A DNA stretch of 64,000 nucleotides from Caldifarciminota bacterium (GTDB lineage: Bacteria; Hydrothermota; UBA3072). The notes under the pieces are model-generated. The model had not been told where the DNA came from and did no database searches. It saw only the letters and a program-made list of their open reading frames with translations. Of this stretch, positions 36,429 through 44,298 are shown piece by piece; the stretch's first letter is position 1, and each line of letters opens with the position of its first letter. The DNA is taken from assembly GCA_016930175.1 (NCBI GenBank), contig JAFGHJ010000023.1, positions 22,810-86,809 of the forward strand, given 5' to 3'. Position numbers and translations under genes: made by a program.

Positions 36429-37749
36429 CTAAACCTTCTCCTAATGGTATTCTCATTTTTTTGTTGACTTCTTTTTCGGCTAAGAGATTTTGTATTAGAT
36501 ATATGAGAGCGATAACAGGAGATTGAAGGTTTCCTCTGAAGTTAGAAGCTCTTTTAAGAATGGAGGGCAGAGAATAGAATCGTTTTCTAGATTGTTCGCA
36601 AATTTTCGCCAACTCTTCAGGTTCATGGTGGTAAGGTTTAAACGCGTAATCACCGTATCTGTAGTTGTCAGAAAGCCACCATTTTTTCTTTAGTAATCTA
36701 CCTTCTTCTTCTAATCTTTTGTAAGCGCTGGTTCCGGGGAAGGGAAGTAAGTGATTGAAAGCGGCAAGTAGGAATTTGCTTTTTTCCGCAAATTTAAAGG
36801 TTCTTTCTATCGTTTCTGTGGTATCGTTTTCGTACCCGACTAAAAAGGTCGCGTAGATACCAATTCCGTGTTTATATATCTTTTTTATTAAATCTTCATA
36901 TTTTCCAATATTCTGGTTCCAGGATTTATTCATTTTTTCAAGGTTTTGCTTATTGATCGATTCGAAACCGATTAACACTCCTACGCAGCCGCTTTTTTTC
37001 ATAATCGTAAGCAATTTTTCGTCGAGAGCGATTTGAAGAGATGCCTGTCCGACCCATTTAATTTTAAGGGGAGTGATTGCTTTAAATAGTTGTTTAGCTC
37101 TTTTAGTATCAGCTACTAAATTGTCGTCGATAAAAAAGAACCTCTTTCCCTTAATGTTCTGTATCTCTTTTGTTATATCTTCAATGGGTCTAGTTTTATA
37201 TGTGCTTGAATAAAACTCGGAAATCGAACAAAATTCACAAGAAAAAGGACATCCTCTCGCCGATTCGATAAGGTTGAGTTTTACGTAATTTTTCCCTGCG
37301 AAAACACTTCTGTCAGGGAAAAAACCCGCAAAAGAAGTAAGTGGCTCTTTATAATACTTCTTGAGTTTTTTTGATTTTGTGTCTTCAAGTATCTGGTTCC
37401 ATACATTTTCAGCTTCACCTATAACCACTGCGTCAGCATATTCACCTGCCTCCTCCGGGAGAAGAGTCGGATGGTATCCTCCCACTACCACAGGTATTCC
37501 TCTCTTTCTGAATTGTGAGGATATGTAGTATGCTCTCCGGGCTGTATATGTTTCTACCGTAATACCTACAAGATCACAATCTTCATCATAGGGTATTTGT
37601 TCGAGCCTGTCATCATAAAAAGCTATTTCGACATCATCGGGTGTTAAAGACGCGAGTTGAGCAATTATCAGGGGTTCCATTTGCCAGGTTCGCACGTAAG
37701 AGGTGTTTTTCTTTTTACCCATTCCGGGCATAATTAATATTATTTTCAT
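36406..37749 (-). CDS. B12-binding-type radical SAM protein
   Basis: 447 residues from the ATG at 37749 (GGAG 6 bases upstream; 19 further in-frame codons are not needed). The first 130 residues have a cobalamin-domain-like Rossmann fold (VVGGYHPTLLPEEAGEYAD, VVIGEAENVW) but no DxHxxG His that would coordinate cobalt. The radical SAM core has CPFSCEFC (Cys167, 171, 174), FIDDNL and GVLIGFES. The end is helical. BchE/HpnJ-like enzymes of this layout methylate or rearrange lipids and other unreactive carbons. The start shares ATGA with the stop of the preceding paralogue. Confidence 0.88.
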   Translation of the reverse strand: MKIILIMPGMGKKKNTSYVRTWQMEPLIIAQLASLTPDDVEIAFYDDRLEQIPYDEDCDLVGITVETYTARRAYYISSQFRKRGIPVVVGGYHPTLLPEEAGEYADAVVIGEAENVWNQILEDTKSKKLKKYYKEPLTSFAGFFPDRSVFAGKNYVKLNLIESARGCPFSCEFCSISEFYSSTYKTRPIEDITKEIQNIKGKRFFFIDDNLVADTKRAKQLFKAITPLKIKWVGQASLQIALDEKLLTIMKKSGCVGVLIGFESINKQNLEKMNKSWNQNIGKYEDLIKKIYKHGIGIYATFLVGYENDTTETIERTFKFAEKSKFLLAAFNHLLPFPGTSAYKRLEEEGRLLKKKWWLSDNYRYGDYAFKPYHHEPEELAKICEQSRKRFYSLPSILKRASNFRGNLQSPVIALIYLIQNLLAEKEVNKKMRIPLGEGLDDYENAK

Positions 37750-39137
37750 TTTGACTCCAGGTTTATCTCGGAGATTATTTCCTTGGTGCATTTTGGCAGT
37801 TTCCAAGCGTAGTACTTATATCCCAAATTTAGTAATAAACCCAGCCAGTAAAGAGATCTTGTCCCGTTTAACCTGCCTAATACCGATTTGAGCTTGTATG
37901 TTTCTCTCCATGCCCAGTGCAGTCCTTCTTCGAGTTCTTCCGGTTTCATATTTTTCGGTTTATATACCACGTGCTCGACATCGTACATAGACCAGTCGTA
38001 TTCTATTATCCTTTTTTCTTCTTCAAGTTTTTTGAATATAGGTGTGCCCGGATAGGGAGTAAAAACAGAATATCTCGGCAGGTCGATTTTTATCTTATCT
38101 ATAAATTCTACAGTTCTTTCAAAAACGCCTTTGTCTTCGTGGTCTGTTCCGAAAAGGAAAGTTCCGTTAACCCGTATCCCATTGTCGTGGAGATTCCTTA
38201 AAAGATCCGAATACTTAGTTACTATTTTTGGATTCTTATGAATTTCTTTTAGACTGTCGGGAGAAATCGTTTCAAATCCAATTAAAAGTCCTTTGCAGCC
38301 GCTTTCTGCAACTGCGTCAAGGATTTCTTTGTCGAACAGCGCGTTTGCGGTCGAAAGACCGAACCAGCTTTTTTTAAGCGGTTTTAAACCTTCCAAGAGT
38401 TCTTTCGAATATTCTTTATCTCCGAGTAGATGAACGTCAATGAATACTACTTCGTTGCCGTCGAGGGTTTTTATTTCTTCGAGTATTTTTGATACGGGAC
38501 GTTTAAAGTAATTCTTTCTCCACACATTAGGGACAGCGCAAAAACTACAATTGCAGGGACATCCTCTTGTAGCCATCATTGAATTCAGAGTTATATAAGA
38601 ATTCTTTTTTAATAAATCTCTTTTTGGTATAGGAATATTTTCGGTCGGGAAATTTCCCGGGTCTTCATAGATTCTTTTCATTTTATTTTGAGAAAAATCT
38701 CGAAGCAGTTCCGGAAAAACTCTTTCAGCAAAGCCGACAACGACGCTGTCGGCATGGCTGAGAGCTTCCTCGGGCATAAGCGTCGGATGTACACCTCCGA
38801 GAACTACGGGAATCCCTTTTTGTCTATAATTATCGGCAATCGCGTAGGCTCTCGTAGAAGTTGCGGTCATAGCGCTGATCCCAACCAGGTCGGGATCAAA
38901 ATTTAGTGAGCTTAAATTATCGGTTCCTTCGTCCAATATCTTAAGGTTAATATTAAGGTCTTTGGGTATTAGAGAAGCAAGATAGGTCAGAGTTAACGGG
39001 GCATACCTCAAGGACTTTTTAAATATGCCGGTCTTGGCTCTGTGTATTGCGCCCGCGGGCAGAATCAAAAGGAGGTTAAAACAATTGTTAGTAATTCGGG
39101 ATTTTCGTTTTAACGAATCAATTTTATTCCTATACAT
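37746..39137 (-). CDS. B12-binding-type radical SAM protein, first gene of the operon
   Basis: 463 residues from the ATG at 39137, which has AAGGAGG 8 bases upstream (an in-frame GTG at 39143 is too close to it). The N-terminal domain includes VGISAMTATSTRAYAI and VVLGGVHPTLMPEEA, again without DxHxxG. The cluster motif is CPCNCSFC (Cys193, 197, 200). The two proteins of this type in the operon share layout and many motifs (GLLIGFETI, FVLGYE/FLFGTD-type strand), so they are paralogues. Products of such pairs are often modified lipids or cofactors; nothing here gives the substrate. The promoter and a palindrome lie 65-110 bases upstream. Confidence 0.88.
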   Translation of the reverse strand: MYRNKIDSLKRKSRITNNCFNLLLILPAGAIHRAKTGIFKKSLRYAPLTLTYLASLIPKDLNINLKILDEGTDNLSSLNFDPDLVGISAMTATSTRAYAIADNYRQKGIPVVLGGVHPTLMPEEALSHADSVVVGFAERVFPELLRDFSQNKMKRIYEDPGNFPTENIPIPKRDLLKKNSYITLNSMMATRGCPCNCSFCAVPNVWRKNYFKRPVSKILEEIKTLDGNEVVFIDVHLLGDKEYSKELLEGLKPLKKSWFGLSTANALFDKEILDAVAESGCKGLLIGFETISPDSLKEIHKNPKIVTKYSDLLRNLHDNGIRVNGTFLFGTDHEDKGVFERTVEFIDKIKIDLPRYSVFTPYPGTPIFKKLEEEKRIIEYDWSMYDVEHVVYKPKNMKPEELEEGLHWAWRETYKLKSVLGRLNGTRSLYWLGLLLNLGYKYYAWKLPKCTKEIISEINLESK

Positions 39138-39201
39138 TTTCACCGCCTCCTTAATACTTTAATTTTGTCAATCCACGGTTGTCTTTTAATATTATTCAGA
39201 G

Positions 39202-39247
39202 TACTTTGCTATACAAAGTATTATAATCATTTTTTTTATTTTGTCAA
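39202..39247 (-). promoter_or_regulatory. Promoter and operator-like palindrome of the radical SAM/GH3 operon
   Basis: On the minus strand TTGACA (39247-39242), 16 bases, TATAAT (39225-39220). TACTTTG at 39202-39208 and CAAAGTA at 39214-39220 form a 7-bp inverted repeat with a 5-base gap, touching the -10 box and covering the likely transcription start. A repressor bound there would block initiation. Confidence 0.7.
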
Positions 39248-39364
39248 GGGGTTTTTTGAAATTCAGGTGTGAGGGTTCGTGTATGAACTTGAAATTAAAG
39301 GATTTTGATTGTTGGTGATTGGGTCGTAAAATATGAGAGTATACGCCCGCGACGTTTAAGGAAA

Positions 39365-39391
39365 AAAGTGGGGCTATCATAGCCCCACTTT
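39365..39391 (-). terminator. Terminator of the cyclophilin gene
   Basis: A perfect 12-bp stem, AAAGTGGGGCTA and its complement around a 3-base loop. Read on the minus strand it is followed by a run of six T, so it ends transcripts coming from the cyclophilin gene. Confidence 0.9.
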
Positions 39392-39423
39392 GAATTTTGC
39401 AAAAGTTTTTATTTCTTTGTTTT

Positions 39424-40110
39424 TTATTTTCCGCAGCCGCAGCCGCCTGCACCGCCGCTCGGGTTCTTTTCTCTTTCCGGTTTTTCTGTTTCCTCTGCAT
39501 CGTCTGTCTTAGTTGTATCTGAGATTTCAGTTTTCTCTTCTTCTTTCTCTTTCATATATACTTTTTTCATCGTTACGTTTTCGATAGGACGGTCGTTTTT
39601 GTCTGTTTTAACCTGAGCAATCTTTTCTACCACGTCCATCCCATTTATTACCTGTCCGACGATCGTGTATTTCCCGTCGAGGAAGTCTAATGTTTTCAGA
39701 CATATATAAAACTGGGAACCGTTCCTGTCGTCCGCGGCTTTCGCGAGCGCGACTGTACCTTTTAGATGTTTTAGCTCTTTTGAATATTCGTCATTAAGGT
39801 AGTAACCCGGACCTCCGGTTCCGTCATTTGCCGGGTTGTTATCCTTTGTAAGAGGATCTCCTCCCTGAATGACGAAGTCGGGAACGACTCTATGAAAAGT
39901 GGTGCCGTTATAGAACTCTTGATTAACTAATTTTACTATATTATCTACGTTTAGCGAAGCCGCGTCGGGGAAGAGTCCAAATTCAATCGTTCCGAAATCT
40001 GTTTCAATTACAACTATATAATCTGACTTTTCCGCTTTTTCTACCTGATCTACGGCGTAGAGCGGGTAGCTTGCTAAGATTAAAAACGCAATAACAAGAA
40101 ATTTTTTCAT
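39424..40110 (-). CDS. Exported cyclophilin-type peptidyl-prolyl isomerase
   Basis: 228 residues. A signal peptide (1-19) is followed by the cyclophilin domain (about 30-185) with TTFHRVVPDFVIQGGDP, GSQFYICLKTLDFLDGKYTI and GQVINGMDVVEKI; the catalytic Arg in FHRVV is present. It should speed proline isomerisation of exported proteins. The tail (186-228) is highly charged and ends SGGAGGCGCGK, with two cysteines in glycine, which could bind metal or be modified. It is a single gene with its own promoter (TTGACA at 40169-40164) and terminator. Confidence 0.93.
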   Translation of the reverse strand: MKKFLVIAFLILASYPLYAVDQVEKAEKSDYIVVIETDFGTIEFGLFPDAASLNVDNIVKLVNQEFYNGTTFHRVVPDFVIQGGDPLTKDNNPANDGTGGPGYYLNDEYSKELKHLKGTVALAKAADDRNGSQFYICLKTLDFLDGKYTIVGQVINGMDVVEKIAQVKTDKNDRPIENVTMKKVYMKEKEEEKTEISDTTKTDDAEETEKPEREKNPSGGAGGCGCGK

Positions 40111-40141
40111 TTACTCCTCCTTTACTGTGTTTTTGTTTATG

Positions 40142-40169
40142 AGTATATAATGCATGGAAAATTTGTCAA
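40142..40169 (-). promoter_or_regulatory. Promoter of the cyclophilin gene
   Basis: On the minus strand TTGACA (40169-40164), 16 bases, TATACT (40147-40142). A GGGGTGTGGGGGTG tract directly precedes the -35 box. Confidence 0.75.
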
Positions 40170-40197
40170 CACCCCCACACCCCACCAAAACTGAAAT

Positions 40198-40372
40198 TGG
40201 ACGCAGATTAACGCAGATCAAGAAGATTTATTTTAAAAAAAACAACCCACTTACCAAAAACTACTTGAAACAGAAAGGGTAGAAAGATACATTTGTGTTA
40301 TTAGTTCTAAAAAAGTGGGGTGTTGGGTAGTTAATAAAATCCTAAGAATCTGCGTTTATCTGCGTACTAATA
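40198..40372. repeat. Dispersed repeat with ACGCAGAT inverted ends
   Basis: GGACGCAGATTAACGCAGAT at 40199-40218 faces an inverted ATCTGCGTTTATCTGCGT at 40348-40365. Between them is an ATTTGTGTTATTAG word (about 40290-40305). The unit is about 170 bases. No gene. Confidence 0.65.
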
Positions 40373-40396
40373 TAGGGGTGGGTAGGGTTTTAGGGG

Positions 40397-40810
40397 TTAT
40401 TCTTGATGTGCCTGGTATCCGGCTTTGGAGAAAGTGCCCGGGTAGGCGTGGTCGCCCATGGTAAAACTAAAATCGACGTAGTTGATTCCGTCGATTTCTA
40501 AAAGCGAAACACCCGATTTTACGATGTAATCTTCCGCTCCCGTGGTTCCCATAGATTGGGTCAAGTAAAAGTCGTTTATTACCGTGAGGTATACTGTGTC
40601 GGCGGATATCTTTACTAATTTTAGTTTCGGAGGATATAGATACGGAGGTTCATCTTCAGGCGCCGCAAAAGTTTCCGGATCCTTATCCGAACCGTTTAAT
40701 TCATGTATTTTTTCGATTACTTTAGCTTCTAATGTTTTGGGTGTTTTTTTCGTGCAGCTTAACGTTAAAATCAAAAGTAATAAAAATAAATATTTAAACA
40801 GTCCAGGAAT
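40397..40810 (-). CDS. Small lipoprotein, possible ATT start
   Basis: 137 residues if started at the ATT at 40810, which lies 8 bases after AAGGAGG. The resulting N-terminus, MPGLFKYLFLLLLILTLSC, is an ideal lipoprotein signal with lipobox LTLSC. No ATG, GTG or TTG exists between that ribosome-binding site and a TTG at 40774 that would cut the signal sequence to five residues. The mature part (TKKTPKTLEAKVIEKIHELNG and a beta-rich region with DDEPPYLYPPKLKL-type text) matches no family I know. It precedes the cyclophilin gene, but a repeat block and a separate promoter lie between. Confidence 0.6.
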   Translation of the reverse strand: MPGLFKYLFLLLLILTLSCTKKTPKTLEAKVIEKIHELNGSDKDPETFAAPEDEPPYLYPPKLKLVKISADTVYLTVINDFYLTQSMGTTGAEDYIVKSGVSLLEIDGINYVDFSFTMGDHAYPGTFSKAGYQAHQE

Positions 40811-40863
40811 ACGCTCTGCCTCCTTCTATATTTTTTATAAGATATGGTTTCATTTTTATTGGT

Positions 40864-41901
40864 TTACTTTTCGTAGGATTCACTTAAGAAAGCAGTAAAG
40901 TTTTCGTAGAAGTTGTTGTTAATCTCTTCTTTAACTTTGTCCAGAGCCCTTCCTTTGACAGATGCGGCAGATACATGTCCTTCTCTTGCGCTTGCTGTAT
41001 AGGTATTCATGGTGTTACCTGTCATTGCGTTTGTCACGTCGATGGTTAGCTCCCAGCGGACAAAATCTCCTTCTCGAGGAAATTCGAGAGGAGTTATATC
41101 AAGGGCACCTTTGATTATAATGTCCGGATTCTGTTCGCCCGCGCTCATTCCTATTTGGTTTACCACCTCTCTTAAATAAGAAGAAAGTTTTTCTTTTTCG
41201 CTGCCCGTTGTTTCTATTTTTGCCACTATCGTATTTTTTAATCCCTGTAATTCTACCAGGATATCTTCCTTCGGAACCGGCAGGGTTGGGGTGTCGCCCA
41301 TCAGGGATAGAATTTGATGGATTGAACGGAGGGCTTCCCCAATTTTTATTATCTCCAGGCATTTTTTAAGATAGATAAGTTTTGTGATTTTGTTTCCAGC
41401 GTCTTCTGCCTCCTGGTAAAAACGCACGAGTGATCTATCGTTTTTTTGTATTTCTTCAAGATAAATCATTTCCGTTTCTGCCTTGCTGATTACAGAAAGA
41501 ACGTAAAAGGTCGCGGTTTTCTCATCGAAATAGGTTTTTCCCGTTCTTACGTTGATAAGTTCGTTGTCGCTTGTGAGAGCGCTTCTGTTTACGAGATTTA
41601 CTGAGTGCTCCCAATCCATTTCCTGGTCTTTCTTTTTCTCCTCCGAGTATGCCTCCAGAATTCTTCTGTCGAGTTTTACGTTTACGGAGAAAATATTGGA
41701 AAGAGAACCAATCGAACGTTGTTTTGCTTCATCAAGGGTACTCCCGCTCGCCACTTCAGCCAGGTATAGCCTTTTTGGATATAGGGCGTCGGGATTTTCT
41801 ACCCATTCAGGGAGATTGTTTGTTTTAGTACTCGAAGCGCTTGAAGCGCATCCGAAAAGTATGAATATAAGGAACATTACAAAATAAGTATTTTTAATCA
41901 T
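40864..41901 (-). CDS. LPP20-family lipoprotein
   Basis: 345 residues. The signal peptide ends in the lipobox LFGC (Cys18). The following LPEWVENPDALYPKRLYLAEVASGSTLDEAKQRSIGSLSNIF is the LPP20 pattern. The rest is helical with a late beta domain (DIIIKGALDITPLEF, VRWELTIDV). LPP20 proteins are outer-membrane-attached; their role is not settled. It is the third gene of the LpoB-COG3014-LPP20 group and overlaps the COG3014 gene by 4 bases, so the three products probably form one envelope assembly. Confidence 0.85.
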   Translation of the reverse strand: MIKNTYFVMFLIFILFGCASSASSTKTNNLPEWVENPDALYPKRLYLAEVASGSTLDEAKQRSIGSLSNIFSVNVKLDRRILEAYSEEKKKDQEMDWEHSVNLVNRSALTSDNELINVRTGKTYFDEKTATFYVLSVISKAETEMIYLEEIQKNDRSLVRFYQEAEDAGNKITKLIYLKKCLEIIKIGEALRSIHQILSLMGDTPTLPVPKEDILVELQGLKNTIVAKIETTGSEKEKLSSYLREVVNQIGMSAGEQNPDIIIKGALDITPLEFPREGDFVRWELTIDVTNAMTGNTMNTYTASAREGHVSAASVKGRALDKVKEEINNNFYENFTAFLSESYEK

Positions 41902-43340
41902 CTGTACGACACCCCCTCTAGTAGGTTCATATCGTTTTTGTCTATAAAAACTATTTTTTTCTCCAAATCTACAACTTTGCCGCGTTCGTCTAAATATTCG
42001 AAGGCAACCTCATATTCGCCCGGCGGAAGGTCGATTTTTCCGGCGTAAACTCTTCCGGGCATAGTTCTCCAGCATCGAAGGTCAGCATTCTCGGTTATAT
42101 CCGTTACGGCATCCACGGCAAACTTAAGTAGACCTGCCATAAATTTGTCTTTACCTCGTTTCTTGACCTCTTCTTCTTTGTCTTCCTCCTCCCCTTCTTT
42201 TTCCTCGTATTTCTTATCTATATTTTCTTTTGTTTTAGCATCTATTGTAGCTTTGATTAACGTTCTTAACGCAGCCCGGAGGTAAATAAGGGGTTTTTTT
42301 ACATTAAAGGTTTCTTCCGCGATACCTCCGAAATCTTCAATCAGGTATAGCTCTCCCATAGCTTGACCGTTTACGAGAGTTCTGATATGCCTGATTCTGG
42401 ACTTTCTTCTAACTATTTCAGGAACTGCGAATTTCAAATGTAATTCGCTATCACCTTTGTATTTGAAAGAGCTGATTTCGGTGTTTTTTTTGCCCGGCAT
42501 CATAATTCTTGCCATATCCAGGTCCGGGTCATAGTCGAGCAGCAGAGTGGCTTGTATTTTAACCGGGCTCCTTCCCGCGAAGCATAAGGTGTAAACGGGA
42601 ACCGTGTTTTCTGCTCCGGGTGATAAAACTTCTTTCGAAAAATTTTCCAACCTGCCGGAAGAAGCTTCCAGGAGCTTCATTCTGTCAATTTTAACATCGT
42701 CCCATTTACCTGTACTTTTGTATCCGAGCATTGATAAGTAACTACCGGTAATGGAATATCTGAGGTTGGTCTTGCCGGGAATAAAACTAAACTCGGCTTC
42801 GCTTTCCTTTAATTTTTCGCTTGTACCTAGTTTTTCAGCCATATTGCTATATTTGTCCTGCAGCCGGTTTAATTTTAAGTTAGTTCTGCGTATCTCGACC
42901 ATTGCTTCATCTTTCTTGTTTAAATGAATATAATTAAGGTTTTTTATTACGTTGATAAAGATGTCTTCGTAATCCTCACCTGCGTAATCGAGAACATTAT
43001 CATTAAGCAGGAATGAAATCATCATCTTTGAGATAGACCTGGTGAAATTTTCTTCAATTGCAACTTCAGCCTTGTCGAGAAACTGGTTGCTCTCCTCGTA
43101 TCTTCCCGCGAAGTGCAGTGCTATACCCATATCCAGGTAATAAAGGACTTTGTCTTTGCCTTCATACTTACCTTCTTTCCCGGCTTTCTCTATCTTCTCT
43201 GCCGCTCCGCTATAAAAACGTGAGGTAAAGTCTTCTTCAATGCCTTTATAATGCTGTACCTGCGTTTGTATGTAAGCGCAGCCGACGTAAGACAGGATAA
43301 AAATCGCTATAAAAGCAGCGAGAAAACGCTTAAAGTACAT
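41898..43340 (-). CDS. COG3014-family lipoprotein
   Basis: 480 residues. The signal sequence carries the lipobox YVGC (Cys21). The N-terminal half is helical with TPR-like text (YLDMGIALHFAGRYEESNQF, LNKKDEAMVEIRRTNLKLN), the second half beta-rich with KPLIYLRAALRTLIKATIDA and a late RCWRTMPGRVYAGKIDLPPG segment characteristic of COG3014. A highly acidic/lysine-rich loop interrupts it near residue 385. The family is repeatedly next to LpoB and LPP20 genes. It starts 3 bases after the LpoB stop. Confidence 0.85.
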   Translation of the reverse strand: MYFKRFLAAFIAIFILSYVGCAYIQTQVQHYKGIEEDFTSRFYSGAAEKIEKAGKEGKYEGKDKVLYYLDMGIALHFAGRYEESNQFLDKAEVAIEENFTRSISKMMISFLLNDNVLDYAGEDYEDIFINVIKNLNYIHLNKKDEAMVEIRRTNLKLNRLQDKYSNMAEKLGTSEKLKESEAEFSFIPGKTNLRYSITGSYLSMLGYKSTGKWDDVKIDRMKLLEASSGRLENFSKEVLSPGAENTVPVYTLCFAGRSPVKIQATLLLDYDPDLDMARIMMPGKKNTEISSFKYKGDSELHLKFAVPEIVRRKSRIRHIRTLVNGQAMGELYLIEDFGGIAEETFNVKKPLIYLRAALRTLIKATIDAKTKENIDKKYEEKEGEEEDKEEEVKKRGKDKFMAGLLKFAVDAVTDITENADLRCWRTMPGRVYAGKIDLPPGEYEVAFEYLDERGKVVDLEKKIVFIDKNDMNLLEGVSYR

Positions 43341-43343
43341 TCA

Positions 43344-43940
43344 CTACCATTTATATCCGCGTTGTTCAATAAATTTCTTTATCTTTTTGTTTCCTATCCA
43401 GGCTTTGGTATTCTTTTCCACATCGATTAACTCGAGGTTTATCGTGTAAAAAACAGCTTTCTTACCTTCGAACCAGTCTTCAACCGAGGCGACCGAACCT
43501 ATTAAAAAGTAATCTGCACCTACCTCCTGCGCAAGTTTCTTTGCTGTTTCTATGGAGGCATACATTTGCTGGTCCATCCTTTCTTCCCTTATTTCTTCTC
43601 TCTCGCCTTTTGAGGCAACAAAATCGACTTTACCCGAATTAATCAGTTCTCGTTCTATATCTTTTATGAAGACGCCGACGTTTATGTGTTCCGTGCTTTC
43701 GTTCCTGATTGTTCCCACAATAACCACAGGCTTCTCGAATTTTTCCTGCTCGAAGTCTATAAGCCATGGACGGGATAACATGTCCGAAATCATGCTTTCC
43801 GCCACGAGTCTCGAGTCGGTATCGTTCCACCTTCCCGAGAGGTCCGTAACTTCATCCGGGGATATTCTTTTGACTGTTCTTCCGCCTCCGCAGCCGGAAA
43901 TAAGCAAAAGACAAAAAATCAATAAAAATAGTTTACGCAT
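43344..43940 (-). CDS. LpoB-like penicillin-binding-protein activator lipoprotein
   Basis: 198 residues from the ATG at 43940, which has GGAGG 6 bases upstream; an ATG at 43946 abuts that site and is not used. The lipobox is ISGC, followed by GGG. The domain LSGRWNDTDSRLVAESMISD...RPWLIDFE...PVVIVGTIRNESTEHI and VGADYFLIGSVAS matches LpoB. In E. coli LpoB reaches through the cell wall to activate PBP1b. It is the first gene of the lipoprotein operon and is read from the repeated promoter element at 43961-44050. Confidence 0.87.
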   Translation of the reverse strand: MRKLFLLIFCLLLISGCGGGRTVKRISPDEVTDLSGRWNDTDSRLVAESMISDMLSRPWLIDFEQEKFEKPVVIVGTIRNESTEHINVGVFIKDIERELINSGKVDFVASKGEREEIREERMDQQMYASIETAKKLAQEVGADYFLIGSVASVEDWFEGKKAVFYTINLELIDVEKNTKAWIGNKKIKKFIEQRGYKW

Positions 43941-43960
43941 ATACATCCTCCTTTTTGAGT

Positions 43961-44050
43961 ATTATAAACAATTTGATTTTATATGTCAAGGAACAAAAAA
44001 CCATACACAGTACTCCCAAGCTATTAGCTGTTTGCCTTTAGCTGTTGGTT
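43961..44050 (-). promoter_or_regulatory. Repeated promoter element, copy 2
   Basis: On the minus strand TTGACA (43989-43984), 17 bases, TATAAT (43966-43961). The 20 bases from CCTTGACATATAAAATCAAA and the upstream GGCAAACAGCTAATAGC/TTGGGAGT text match the copy at 22160-22254. The LpoB ATG is about 20 bases downstream. Confidence 0.8.
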
Positions 44051-44079
44051 TAAAAAATATACAAATAAAAACTTTGTTT

Positions 44080-44240
44080 TCTCTGTGTGAAATTTAGCGA
44101 GTAGGTATAAGAGAGCAGTTAGCAGTAAAAAAACTTTGTGGGCTTTGTGTCTTTGTGTGAGACCAATTTGGGGTTGTGGGATGGTTTTTAAACAACAATA
44201 TATTTTTTTCTCTGTGTATTTCTGTGTGCTCTGTGGTTTA
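44080..44240. repeat. Intergenic repeat block before nth
   Basis: Words CTCTGTGTGAAATTTAGCG (44081-44099), CTTTGTGGGCTTTGTGTC (44132-44149) with TTTGTGTGAGA following, and CTCTGTGTATTTCTGTGTGC (44210-44229) with TCTGTGGTTTAATTGG. These lie in the gap 43947-44298, which has no gene besides the LpoB promoter element and the nth promoter. Confidence 0.7.
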
Positions 44241-44264
44241 ATTGGTTCTTGGGGAAGGGGGTGG

Positions 44265-44292
44265 TTGCCTTTTGCCGGGGTTTTCGTATAAT
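44265..44292 (+). promoter_or_regulatory. Promoter of nth, placed for a leaderless transcript
   Basis: TTGCCT 44265-44270, 16 bases, TATAAT 44287-44292. The ATG follows only 6 bases later, so transcription would begin at or next to the start codon. No ribosome-binding site is visible. Confidence 0.6.
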
Positions 44293-44298
44293 TCCGGA

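Noticed and set aside
31845..39250. A full integrative element with attachment sites at tRNA-Leu
   Set aside because: No integrase gene and no second copy of the tRNA 3' end were found in the window.
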